A stretch of 64,000 bases of DNA, taken from positions 53,137 through 117,136 of the forward strand of contig CAJTYS010000002.1 in NCBI GenBank assembly GCA_910583765.1, read 5' to 3'. Every line of letters begins with the position of its first letter. Within the stretch, counting starts at the first letter, position 1. A program made the translations under genes and the position numbers. Under the pieces are notes generated by a model, which did not search any database, was not told the DNA's origin, and saw only the letters and a list, made by a program, of their open reading frames with translations. The DNA comes from an uncultured Eubacteriales bacterium. GTDB lineage: Bacteria > Bacillota > Clostridia > Peptostreptococcales > Anaerovoracaceae. Positions 26,144-34,166 of the stretch are shown piece after piece.

Positions 26144-27406
26144 TTGAGTAAAGTTATGAAAAGAGGATATCTCGAAGAAGCGGCTGCGCCACTGAATTTG
26201 AGAACTGCTCTTGAAGAAGCTAACAGATGTATTGTTTGCCACGATGCTCCATGCAGCAAGGCATGTCCTGCGGGAACAGATCCCGCAAGGTTTATCCGCT
26301 CGTTGAAATTCAGAAACGTCAAGGGTGCGGTGGAAACCATCAGAACAAACAACGCCCTGGCTGGAAGCTGCGCGAAGGTATGCCCTTATGACCAGCTCTG
26401 TCAGGAAGCATGTTCCAGATGCGGGATCGACAAGCCGGTTCAGATCGGAAGGATTCAGAGCTTTTTGGTAGAACAGGAAAAAGCCTTTGACATGAAAGTA
26501 GTGAAAGCGCCAGCAGAAAAGAAGGCTGGAAAAGTAGCCTGCGTAGGCGCGGGTCCCGCATCTCTGACAGTGGCTTCACAGATGGCCCAGGCTGGATATG
26601 ATGTGACAGTGATCGAAAGAGAAGCAAAGGCAGGCGGCGTTCTCACATATGGGATCGTTCCAGCGAGACTGCCGCAGAATGTCGTTGATTTTGACATCCA
26701 GCTGATCGAAGAGCTGGGCGTTCAGTTCCAATTCAATACCCAGGCCAAAGCAGCGGACCTGGAAAGCTATGACGCAGTATTCGTAGGAACAGGTCTTTGG
26801 GACGCCAATGTGCCGGAGATCGAGGGCGGCGACCTTGAGGGCGTGTATTCCGCCATTGACTTCCTGAAAGAAGCAAGAGCAAAGCAGGCTGACTTTAACA
26901 TCGGCAACAGAGTCATCGTTGTAGGCGGCGGCGATGTGGCCATGGACTGCGCTGTCACAGCCAAGCTTTTGGGAGCTGAGGATGTAAGGCTCCTGTACAG
27001 AAGAAGCATTGAAGAAGCTCCTGCTGATATGAATGAAATTCAGTACGCCACTTCACTGGGAATCGGCATGACAACAGGGGCGTATCCTGTTGCTCTTAAA
27101 GGTGACGGCAAGCTGAAAACAGTGGAAGCGGCAGGTTTTTATGATAAGGAAGCCAAGATGTCCCTTTCAGCAGATACAATCGTGTTCGCGACAGGTCAGA
27201 AGGCAGAAGCCCAGGGCGAGATCGGTGCTCTGGAGCAGGATGCCAAAGGACTGATCAAAGCCGATGAAAACGGATTCGCAGGCGGCAAATACTTTGCGGG
27301 TGGAGATGTGGTTCATGGCGGAAAGACCGTTGTGGAGGCAGTTGCCGCAGGCAAAAAAGCCGCAGCTGCAATGATTGCTTATCTGGAAGAGAAAGGAGTG
27401 AAATAG
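26144..27406 (+). CDS. preT: NAD-dependent dihydropyrimidine dehydrogenase subunit PreT
   Basis: This 420-residue flavoprotein is the electron-input subunit of bacterial dihydropyrimidine dehydrogenase. It has an N-terminal Fe-S domain with spaced Cys residues (CIVCHDAPCSKACPAGTDP, about 27-45, and CAKVCPYDQLCQEAC, about 76-90). An FAD Rossmann fold (CVGAGPASLTVASQ, about 133) and an NAD(P) fold (VVGGGDVAMDCA, about 261) follow. The length fits E. coli PreT. The start is the TTG at 26144 behind GGGAG; an ATG at 26156 is the alternative. Its stop is 1 nt from the preA ATG, as expected for subunits of one complex. Confidence 0.9.
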   Translation: MSKVMKRGYLEEAAAPLNLRTALEEANRCIVCHDAPCSKACPAGTDPARFIRSLKFRNVKGAVETIRTNNALAGSCAKVCPYDQLCQEACSRCGIDKPVQIGRIQSFLVEQEKAFDMKVVKAPAEKKAGKVACVGAGPASLTVASQMAQAGYDVTVIEREAKAGGVLTYGIVPARLPQNVVDFDIQLIEELGVQFQFNTQAKAADLESYDAVFVGTGLWDANVPEIEGGDLEGVYSAIDFLKEARAKQADFNIGNRVIVVGGGDVAMDCAVTAKLLGAEDVRLLYRRSIEEAPADMNEIQYATSLGIGMTTGAYPVALKGDGKLKTVEAAGFYDKEAKMSLSADTIVFATGQKAEAQGEIGALEQDAKGLIKADENGFAGGKYFAGGDVVHGGKTVVEAVAAGKKAAAAMIAYLEEKGVK

Positions 27407-27407
27407 T

Positions 27408-28661
27408 ATGGCATTTAAAAAAGATTTATCAATTGAATTCGCAGGCGTAAAATGCTTGAACCCATTCTTCTTAGCTTCATCGCCAGTATGCAACAACTAC
27501 GACATGATCGCCAAAGCATTTGAAGCAGGCTGGGCCGGTGTGTTCTACAAGAATCAGGACTCAGTGCCAGAGCATGAAATATCCCCTATTTTCGGTGTGA
27601 CCGATATGGGAGGCCCATGGTCCATGTTCAAGAACTGCGAACACGCTTCACAAAACTCATTTGAACAAAATGCGGAGTTCATGCACAGATTGAAGAAAGA
27701 TTATCCGGAACACAGAATCTTTGCCACTCTCATGGGCGGCAGCGATGATGACTGGAAAAAGTTAGTGAAAATGGCAGCGGAAATCGGTATTGATGGCGTG
27801 GAACTGAATATGTCATGTCCGCATATGGGACGGGATAACATGGGTTCTGACGTAGGCTGCAACCCAGATCTGGTTGAGCAGTACGCAAGAGCAGCAAGAA
27901 GCGTGACCGATATTCCGATCATTGCCAAGATGACACCGAATATCACCAATATGATCCCTTCGGCAATGGCAGCCATCAAAGGCGGAGCTTCCGGCGTTTC
28001 CGCGATCAATACAGTAAAATCCATCATTGACATAGACAAGGATCTGCTGACAACGGAACCAGTGGTAAACGGAAAGTCAGCCATATCCGGTCTGTCAGGC
28101 AAAGCAGTAAAGCCAATCGCCTTGAGATTCATCAATGAAATGGCCCAGTACCCAGGACTCAAAGATGTTCCGATTTCCGGCGTTGGCGGAGTCTATACAT
28201 GGGAAGACGCTTTGGACTTCCTGCTGCTGGGAGCGAGAAACGTCCAGATCTGCACATCTGTCATGGAATACGGATACAGAATCCTCGAGGATATCATTTC
28301 CGGTATTTCCTATTGGATGGAAGAAAAGGGATTTGAAAAACTAGATGACTTTGTGGGTCTTGCTTTAAGAAACATCACCACACCGTCAGAATTCACAAGA
28401 ACATTCAAGATCAGACCTGCCTTTGATCATGACACATGCATTGGCTGCGGCAGATGCTATGTATCCTGCTATGACGGCGGACATCAGGCCATTGACTGGG
28501 ATGATGAAATGAGACGGCCGAGCCTGAACACTGACAGATGCGTGGGATGTCATCTCTGTCAGAAGGTATGTCCTGTTCCAGGCTGTATCACTCCGGGAGA
28601 GGTAGCCTTTGATGAGGGCGCGGCACAGGAAGAGATTGTTTACAAAAAGAGCTTTCGTTAG
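27408..28661 (+). CDS. preA: NAD-dependent dihydropyrimidine dehydrogenase subunit PreA
   Basis: This 417-residue subunit carries an FMN-binding dihydroorotate dehydrogenase-like barrel (about 1-320). A C-terminal double 4Fe-4S ferredoxin domain (CIGCGRCYVSC, about 345, and CVGCHLCQKVCPVPGC, about 380) follows. With PreT it reduces uracil or thymine to the dihydro form, or runs in reverse. The substrate loop reads MSCPHMGRDNMGSDVGCNPD. A Cys lies in this loop, but two residues from where mammalian enzymes place the catalytic Cys in my hand alignment. Thus the exact substrate is not certain. AAAGGAG precedes the ATG. Confidence 0.9.
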   Translation: MAFKKDLSIEFAGVKCLNPFFLASSPVCNNYDMIAKAFEAGWAGVFYKNQDSVPEHEISPIFGVTDMGGPWSMFKNCEHASQNSFEQNAEFMHRLKKDYPEHRIFATLMGGSDDDWKKLVKMAAEIGIDGVELNMSCPHMGRDNMGSDVGCNPDLVEQYARAARSVTDIPIIAKMTPNITNMIPSAMAAIKGGASGVSAINTVKSIIDIDKDLLTTEPVVNGKSAISGLSGKAVKPIALRFINEMAQYPGLKDVPISGVGGVYTWEDALDFLLLGARNVQICTSVMEYGYRILEDIISGISYWMEEKGFEKLDDFVGLALRNITTPSEFTRTFKIRPAFDHDTCIGCGRCYVSCYDGGHQAIDWDDEMRRPSLNTDRCVGCHLCQKVCPVPGCITPGEVAFDEGAAQEEIVYKKSFR

Positions 28662-28681
28662 GATTTAGCAAGGAGCTATTT

Positions 28682-30085
28682 ATGGATTTATTGATAAAAA
28701 ACGGCACCATCGTCACTGCGAATGAAACCTACAAAGCGGACGTGGCGGTGGACAAAGGCAAAATACAGGCCATCGGAAGCAGCTTTAATGAAGCGGATTA
28801 TGACAACATTGTTGACGCTGACAATAAATACATCCTTCCTGGGGCAATAGATGGGCATACCCATCTTGCCCTCTCCTTTGGAGGGACCATATCTTCCGAT
28901 GATTACTATGCGGGAACAAGGGCCGCGGCATGCGGAGGAACCACAACAGTATTCGATTTTGTCAATCAGGACAGCGGCGAAAAAATGCTGGACGCGATCA
29001 AGAGAAGGGAAGCCATCGCTTCTCCGGATGTTGCTGTGGATTACTCCTTCCATGTGGGCGTAAGCGATGTGACCACAGATGAAATGCTGGACTCCATGGC
29101 AGATGCCGTAGAGTACGGGATCCCATCCTTCAAGGTTTTCATGGTTTACGATTACGGCGTTGATGACGGATCCTTTTTCAAGGTGCTGACAAAAGCCAAG
29201 GAAATCGGTGCTCTGGTAGGGGTACACGCAGAAAACAGAGATGTGAACAACTTCTTGGTGAACAAATATCTGTCCGAGGGCAAGACAGAAGCCTGGTGGC
29301 ATTACATGGCCAAAAATGAAATGGTGGAAGGCGAAGCTGACGTGCGGGCCATCAACCTGGCAAAAATGGCCCAGGCACCGCTATACATCGTCCATCTGGC
29401 CGATGAAATGGGCATGAAGGCTGTGACAGAAGCGCAAAATCAGGGTTATCCGATCTTTGCTGAAACCTGTCCGCAGTATCTGCACTTCACCAGTGAGGTT
29501 TATAAAAGAGAGCGGGGCAGAGATTTTGTCTGCTCACCGCCAATGAAGAACCAGGCGTCCCAGGATGCGATCTGGAAAGGCATCCATAACGGCAGCATCA
29601 CCACTGTGGCCACGGACCACTGCCCGTTCAAAAAGGCAGAAAAGGACTGGGGCATCACAAAGAAAGACGGCACGCCGGGAGATTTCACCACCATTCCGAA
29701 TGGATGCGCTGGTGTGGAAAACATGTATCCGTACATGCTGGCTCAGGCAGTTTCCGGCAGGATCACTATGAACAAAGCCGTGGAACTGTGCGCAACCAAC
29801 CCATCAAAGCTGTTTGGCTTGGATCACTGCAAAGGGGCCATTCGAGTAGGACTGGACGCGGATCTGGTCATTTATGATCCGGAAAAAGAATTCACCATTA
29901 CCAACGATGCGATGCATGGAGACACGGACCATACCATCTGGGAAGGCGTTCAGCTGAAAGGCTACCCAGAGGCCACCTACAGCAGAGGCAATCTGGTGTT
30001 CAAAGACGGAGAATTCCTTGGCAAACGAGGAGATGGCAAGCTGATCAAATGCAGGAAACTGAGCTTCACGGGCCCGGAACTATAG
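28682..30085 (+). CDS. hydA: Dihydropyrimidinase / hydantoinase
   Basis: This 467-residue cyclic amidohydrolase opens dihydropyrimidine or hydantoin rings to N-carbamoyl amino acids. The metal site is visible in DGHTHLALSFGG (about 58), the likely carboxylated Lys in PSFKVFMVYDYG (about 150), HAEN (about 183), VHLADEMG (about 239) and TDHCPF (about 315). The length and the overall pattern are typical of D-hydantoinase/dihydropyrimidinase. It follows preTA directly, with AAGGAG before the ATG, and acts on their product. Confidence 0.92.
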   Translation: MDLLIKNGTIVTANETYKADVAVDKGKIQAIGSSFNEADYDNIVDADNKYILPGAIDGHTHLALSFGGTISSDDYYAGTRAAACGGTTTVFDFVNQDSGEKMLDAIKRREAIASPDVAVDYSFHVGVSDVTTDEMLDSMADAVEYGIPSFKVFMVYDYGVDDGSFFKVLTKAKEIGALVGVHAENRDVNNFLVNKYLSEGKTEAWWHYMAKNEMVEGEADVRAINLAKMAQAPLYIVHLADEMGMKAVTEAQNQGYPIFAETCPQYLHFTSEVYKRERGRDFVCSPPMKNQASQDAIWKGIHNGSITTVATDHCPFKKAEKDWGITKKDGTPGDFTTIPNGCAGVENMYPYMLAQAVSGRITMNKAVELCATNPSKLFGLDHCKGAIRVGLDADLVIYDPEKEFTITNDAMHGDTDHTIWEGVQLKGYPEATYSRGNLVFKDGEFLGKRGDGKLIKCRKLSFTGPEL

Positions 30086-30100
30086 AGCAAGGAGACAAGA

Positions 30101-31645
30101 ATGGCAGACATTTACGAGCAATATCGAGAAAAACGGGAAGCTCTCAAAATAAAGAACAACCCAAAACGGGTAGACAAAATGCACAATGCGGGAAAGCTCA
30201 CCGCAGAAGAACGAATCGATGGATTTTTTGATCCCAACACTTATATCGAAATGAAGCCTTGGACCAAGAACCGCTGCGCAGACTTTGGCCTGAACAAAAA
30301 GGATCTGGGAAACGAAGGCATTCTCTGCGGCTATGGAAACGTAGGGGGCAGACCAGTCTTCGCCTATGCCAATGATGTGACTATCATGGGCGGTTCCATG
30401 GGAGAAGCGGGCAGAGACAAGATCATGAACTGCTTTGAAAAGGCCATGGAATCGGGCCATCCGATGGTTTCCTTTAACGATGCGGCCGGAGCCAGGATCC
30501 AGGAAGGCGTTTCTGCGCTCCACGCCTATTGCTCCACATTCGGCAAGACCAGCGTGGCCTCAGGCTGGATCCCGCAGATTTCTATCATACTTGGGACCTG
30601 CGCAGGCGGCACGTCTTACTGCGCCGCATTGACAGACTTTATCATTCAGGTGAACCCCATTGGGAAAATGTTCATCACAGGGCCTGCGGTTATCGAATCG
30701 GTCACTGGCGAGAAAACCACCTTTGAGGAAATTGGAGGAGCTGGGGTTCATGGCCGGATCACAGGCCTGGCCCACTTTGTTGTCAATTCCGAGCAGGAAG
30801 GTTTCGCTGTTGCGAAGCGCCTCCTTTCCTTCCTGCCCGCCAACAGCAAGGAAGATCCGCCAAGATACGCAGAGAACGACCCCATCAACAGAAAGACACC
30901 GGAGATCAGGGACATCATCCCTGTGGACGCACAGAAGTCCTTTGACATGAAGGACGTGATCCGCAGTTTCGTTGATAATCGGGATTTCATGGAAGTGCAG
31001 GAGACCTTTGCGCAGAACATGGTAGTGGGCTTTGCCCGCCTTGGCGGAGAAACCGTGGGCATCGTGGGAAACCAGCCGAAAGTATTGGCAGGATGCATTG
31101 ACGTGAACGCTTCTTGGAAAGCGGCCAGGTTCGTGCGGTTCTGCGATTGCTACAATATCCCCATCATCACTTTGGCAGACACGCCGGGCTATCTTCCAGG
31201 CGTGAAGCAGGAGCATAACGGCATTATCCGAAACGGCGCAAAGCTTCTCTTCGCCTATTCGGAAGCCACAGTGCCAAAGATCACAGTGGTGGTGAGAAAG
31301 GACTACGGCGGCGCTTACTCAGCCATGTGCGGCAAAGGCATGGGAGCTGATTTTGTTTTCGCCCTGCCAACAGGTGAACTGGCTATCATGGGAGCGGATG
31401 GCGCGGCTAACATCGTGTTCAAACACGAGATCGCAGAAGCCAAAGATCAGGAGGCAAAGAGAAAGGAACTAACGGAAACTTACAAAGAAGTGTTCCTGAA
31501 CCCATACAAAGGAGCGGAGTACGGTATTGTGGACGATGTGCTCGACCCAGAAGACCTGCGAAGCAGAATCATTCGGGACCTGCGGATCATTCGTAACAAA
31601 AAGCCATCCGTGCCTTACAAAAAACACTCAAACATACCACTTTAA
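30101..31645 (+). CDS. Acyl-CoA carboxyltransferase subunit (PccB/MmdA-like)
   Basis: This 514-residue protein has the two crotonase-like halves of biotin-dependent acyl-CoA carboxyltransferases. GGSMGEAGRDK and AAGARIQEGV lie in the first half. GFLPGVKQEHNG-type (here GYLPGVKQEHNG) and YGGAYSAMCGKGMGADF lie in the second. Such subunits carboxylate or decarboxylate propionyl-, methylmalonyl- or malonyl-CoA with a biotin carrier. No biotin carboxylase, carrier protein or membrane decarboxylase subunit is in the window, so partners must be elsewhere. In this operon it may handle malonyl- or methylmalonyl-CoA from the semialdehyde step. AAGGAG precedes the ATG. Confidence 0.85.
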   Translation: MADIYEQYREKREALKIKNNPKRVDKMHNAGKLTAEERIDGFFDPNTYIEMKPWTKNRCADFGLNKKDLGNEGILCGYGNVGGRPVFAYANDVTIMGGSMGEAGRDKIMNCFEKAMESGHPMVSFNDAAGARIQEGVSALHAYCSTFGKTSVASGWIPQISIILGTCAGGTSYCAALTDFIIQVNPIGKMFITGPAVIESVTGEKTTFEEIGGAGVHGRITGLAHFVVNSEQEGFAVAKRLLSFLPANSKEDPPRYAENDPINRKTPEIRDIIPVDAQKSFDMKDVIRSFVDNRDFMEVQETFAQNMVVGFARLGGETVGIVGNQPKVLAGCIDVNASWKAARFVRFCDCYNIPIITLADTPGYLPGVKQEHNGIIRNGAKLLFAYSEATVPKITVVVRKDYGGAYSAMCGKGMGADFVFALPTGELAIMGADGAANIVFKHEIAEAKDQEAKRKELTETYKEVFLNPYKGAEYGIVDDVLDPEDLRSRIIRDLRIIRNKKPSVPYKKHSNIPL

Positions 31646-31671
31646 ATATGCTTTACAAACGAGTTGACAGG

Positions 31672-31709
31672 CATATGTACGCCGAATGTGTGTGCTCGGC
31701 GGGCATATG
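31672..31709 (+). repeat. Long inverted repeat between carboxyltransferase and HAD genes
   Basis: CATATGTACGCCGA (31672-31685) and TCGGCGGGCATATG (31696-31709) match as inverted repeats at 12 of 14 positions around a 10-nt loop. No T-run follows, so it is not a standard terminator. It may be an mRNA processing or stabilising stem, or an operator. Confidence 0.55.
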
Positions 31710-31732
31710 TCTGTTGATTAGGAGGATGATAA

Positions 31733-32566
31733 ATGGACGTAAAATTGATCGCTTTGGATCTGGATGGGACCACCCTGAATTCAGAAAATGAATTGACGGA
31801 AAACACAAAGGAAGCCTTGGCAGAAGCGGCTCGCAGGGGGATCCAGGTGGTGCCGGTGACTGGAAGATGTTACAGCGCGCTGCCCCAGGAGCTGCTGGAT
31901 CTAGACGATGGAAATTGTGTCCACTACGCGGTCACTTCCAATGGAGCGGAGATTCGCAAAGCGGACACAGGGGAAATCCTATACCAGAACTACATCGATC
32001 CGGTTGGGATCGGAGAAATCAAGAAAGTGCTTTACAAAAAGGACATTATGACAGAGGTGTACGTGAAAGGCAGCGCGCATATTGAGAAATGCTATTATGA
32101 TAAAGTGCAGGCAGGCAGGATCTCTTACAGAGGCCGTGATTATGTGCTGTCTACCCGAGTCCCTGTGCGGGGCGCGATCAACCTTTTGGACGTGCATAAC
32201 CATAAAATCGAAAAAGTAGCCGTTTATTTTAAACCAGGCTCCCCACAGAGCAGGATCAAAGAAGAATTTGAAACCATAGAGCATGCTCACGTCACGTCTT
32301 CTGGACAGAACAACATTGAACTGATCGCGGAAGGCTGCAGCAAGGCCAAGACGCTAGAGGTTTTATGCCAAAAGCTGAACCTTACCATGTCACAAGTCAT
32401 GGCCATGGGGGACAGCAAAAATGACCTGGAGATGCTGGACGCGGCGGGCCTTTCCATTGCCATGGGGAACGCGGAGAGCGAAGTGAAGCACCGTGCGGAT
32501 CATCTGACGGCCAGCAATGACCAGGACGGCGTGGCCGAGGCCATCAAAAAATATATCGCACAGTAA
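31733..32566 (+). CDS. Cof-type HAD-IIB phosphatase
   Basis: This 277-residue protein shows HAD motif I ALDLDGTTLNS (about 6-16), motif II VTGR (about 42) and motif IV MGDSKNDLEMLDAA (about 222), with a C2B-type cap between. Members of this group dephosphorylate sugar phosphates, nucleotides or cofactors such as FMN and PLP precursors. TTAGGAGG precedes the ATG. It is embedded in the pyrimidine-degradation gene run, but its role there is unclear. A housecleaning phosphatase is as likely as a pathway enzyme. Confidence 0.85.
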   Translation: MDVKLIALDLDGTTLNSENELTENTKEALAEAARRGIQVVPVTGRCYSALPQELLDLDDGNCVHYAVTSNGAEIRKADTGEILYQNYIDPVGIGEIKKVLYKKDIMTEVYVKGSAHIEKCYYDKVQAGRISYRGRDYVLSTRVPVRGAINLLDVHNHKIEKVAVYFKPGSPQSRIKEEFETIEHAHVTSSGQNNIELIAEGCSKAKTLEVLCQKLNLTMSQVMAMGDSKNDLEMLDAAGLSIAMGNAESEVKHRADHLTASNDQDGVAEAIKKYIAQ

Positions 32567-32572
32567 GATCAG

Positions 32573-32605
32573 AGTCCTGAAGAACGGTCCAAGATTCAGG
32601 GCTTT
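32573..32605 (+). terminator. Weak terminator-like hairpin
   Basis: AGTCCTGAA (32573-32581) pairs with TTCAGGGCT (32595-32603), followed by a very short T stretch. It may attenuate transcription into the aminotransferase gene. Confidence 0.3.
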
Positions 32606-32665
32606 ACAAGAACAAACAAGGGACCGAACTTTCCATAAGAAAACAAAAATAGAGAGGAACTAAAA

Positions 32666-33985
32666 ATGTCTCAAATCAAAGATAAAAGCTTACAATATAA
32701 CTTACATTCATGGAGCGCTCAAAAGGCTATCAACCCGAAAGTGATCACAAAGGCAGAAGGCATCTATTTCTGGGACGAGGACGGCAACAAGTATTATGAC
32801 ATGTCATCCCAGCTGGTAAACTCTAATCTGGGCCATGGAAACAAAGCCATTGGCCAGGCCATCAAAGATCAGGTGGACAAGCTTTCCTTCATCAGTCCGG
32901 CCTTTGCGGTAGACGTAAGATCCGATGCGGCAGAAGCCATTGTCAAGCTGTCAGGCATGAAGAACGCCAAAGTATTCTTCACCAATGCTGGCGCGGAATC
33001 CAATGAAAATGCCATCAAAATGGCGAAACAGTATACAGGAAAATGGAAGATTTTTTCCATGTACCGCTGCTACCATGGTTCATCCGCCGGCGCTGGGATG
33101 CTCACTGGAGAACCAAGGCACTTTGCCAACGAACCAGGTCCTGCGGGCTTCATTAAATATGATGGCCCTTATGCGTATAGAGCGCCAAAGCAGGTGAATT
33201 TCAAAGATGAAGACGATATCGCGGATTTCTACCTGGAACTGCTGGAAAATCAGATTCTGTACGAAGGTCCTGACAGCATCGCGGCGATTTTCATGGAAAG
33301 CGTCGTTGGCTCCAACGGTATTCTGATCCCGCCTAAAAAATGGGTAAAGGGCGTGCGGGAACTTTGCACCAAATTCAACATCGTCATGGTCTGTGATGAA
33401 GTCATGGCTGGCTGGTACAGGACGGGAAAAGCTTTTGCCTTCCACAATTTTGACATTGAACCGGATCTGGTGACATTCGCCAAAGGCGTGACTTGCGGCT
33501 ACGTGCCAATCGGCGGCGTGATCGTTTCTGAAAAGATTCAAAAGTATTTTGATGATCACAAGATGATGTGCGGCCTGACTTACAATGCGCATCCGGTAGG
33601 CTGCGCGGCAGCCATCGCTACCATCGAGGAATACAAGAACCTTGGCATTGAAGAAAACGTGGCAAAACAGGGTAAAGTGCTGCGGGAGATCCTGGAAGGC
33701 TTCGCAAAGAATCATCCTTGTGTCGGAGAAATCCGCCAGATTGGTCTGTTCTCTGCCATGGAGATTGTCAAGGACGAGGCAGGCACGCCGATCGTTTCCT
33801 TCAACAATGACCCGGAAGGCATCATGCCGAAGATCATCGGAATGCTGATGCAGGAAGGCTTCTTCACTTATGCTCATGAAAACATGATTGTCGTGGCGCC
33901 GCCTTTGATCATCACAGAAGAGGAACTTCGGTCTGGCATGGCGATCATGGACAAGATCCTGGCATCTGTGGACAAAATGATCTAG
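32666..33985 (+). CDS. Class III omega-aminotransferase
   Basis: This 439-residue PLP enzyme belongs to the class III aminotransferases, which act on terminal amines such as beta-alanine, taurine, GABA and diamines. FFTNAGAESNENAIKMA (about 110) and CDEVMAGWYRTG (about 242) are family motifs, and the PLP Lys is in TFAKGVTCGYVP (about 273). In this operon the natural substrate is beta-alanine or 3-aminoisobutyrate from dihydropyrimidine breakdown. The product would be a semialdehyde, which suits the acylating dehydrogenase at 19806. Taurine:pyruvate aminotransferase is a close alternative. AGAGAGGA precedes the ATG. Confidence 0.88.
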   Translation: MSQIKDKSLQYNLHSWSAQKAINPKVITKAEGIYFWDEDGNKYYDMSSQLVNSNLGHGNKAIGQAIKDQVDKLSFISPAFAVDVRSDAAEAIVKLSGMKNAKVFFTNAGAESNENAIKMAKQYTGKWKIFSMYRCYHGSSAGAGMLTGEPRHFANEPGPAGFIKYDGPYAYRAPKQVNFKDEDDIADFYLELLENQILYEGPDSIAAIFMESVVGSNGILIPPKKWVKGVRELCTKFNIVMVCDEVMAGWYRTGKAFAFHNFDIEPDLVTFAKGVTCGYVPIGGVIVSEKIQKYFDDHKMMCGLTYNAHPVGCAAAIATIEEYKNLGIEENVAKQGKVLREILEGFAKNHPCVGEIRQIGLFSAMEIVKDEAGTPIVSFNNDPEGIMPKIIGMLMQEGFFTYAHENMIVVAPPLIITEEELRSGMAIMDKILASVDKMI

Positions 33986-34047
33986 CTTTTGATGGAACAC
34001 GAATTTTAGCAAGCAACACACTCTCTTAATCATAACAGGCACAACGC

Positions 34048-34077
34048 AAAACCCGCTTTCATGAACAAGCGGGTTTT
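34048..34077 (+). terminator. Rho-independent terminator after aminotransferase gene
   Basis: AAAACCCGCTT (34048-34058) pairs perfectly with AAGCGGGTTTT (34067-34077). It marks the end of the pyrimidine gene group. Confidence 0.85.
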
Positions 34078-34157
34078 GTGGATTGAGAGAAAAGGTAGCA
34101 GAAAGAGGTCGATTTTATGCTGAAAGATAGGAAAGACGAAGCTCCAAAAAAATGCAA

Positions 34158-34166
34158 GGGGGGGGG
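34158..34166 (+). repeat. G9 homopolymer at the regulator start
   Basis: Nine consecutive G residues lie at the start of the downstream activator frame. An ATG at 34117 with AGAGG upstream opens a frame that terminates right after the tract; deleting one G would join it in frame to the activator. The tract could therefore switch or tune expression by slippage, or be a sequencing artefact. Confidence 0.6.

Noticed and set aside
31663..31668. TTGACA upstream of the HAD gene as a sigma-70 promoter
   Set aside because: No acceptable -10 box lies 16-18 bp downstream; the region is occupied by the inverted repeat.
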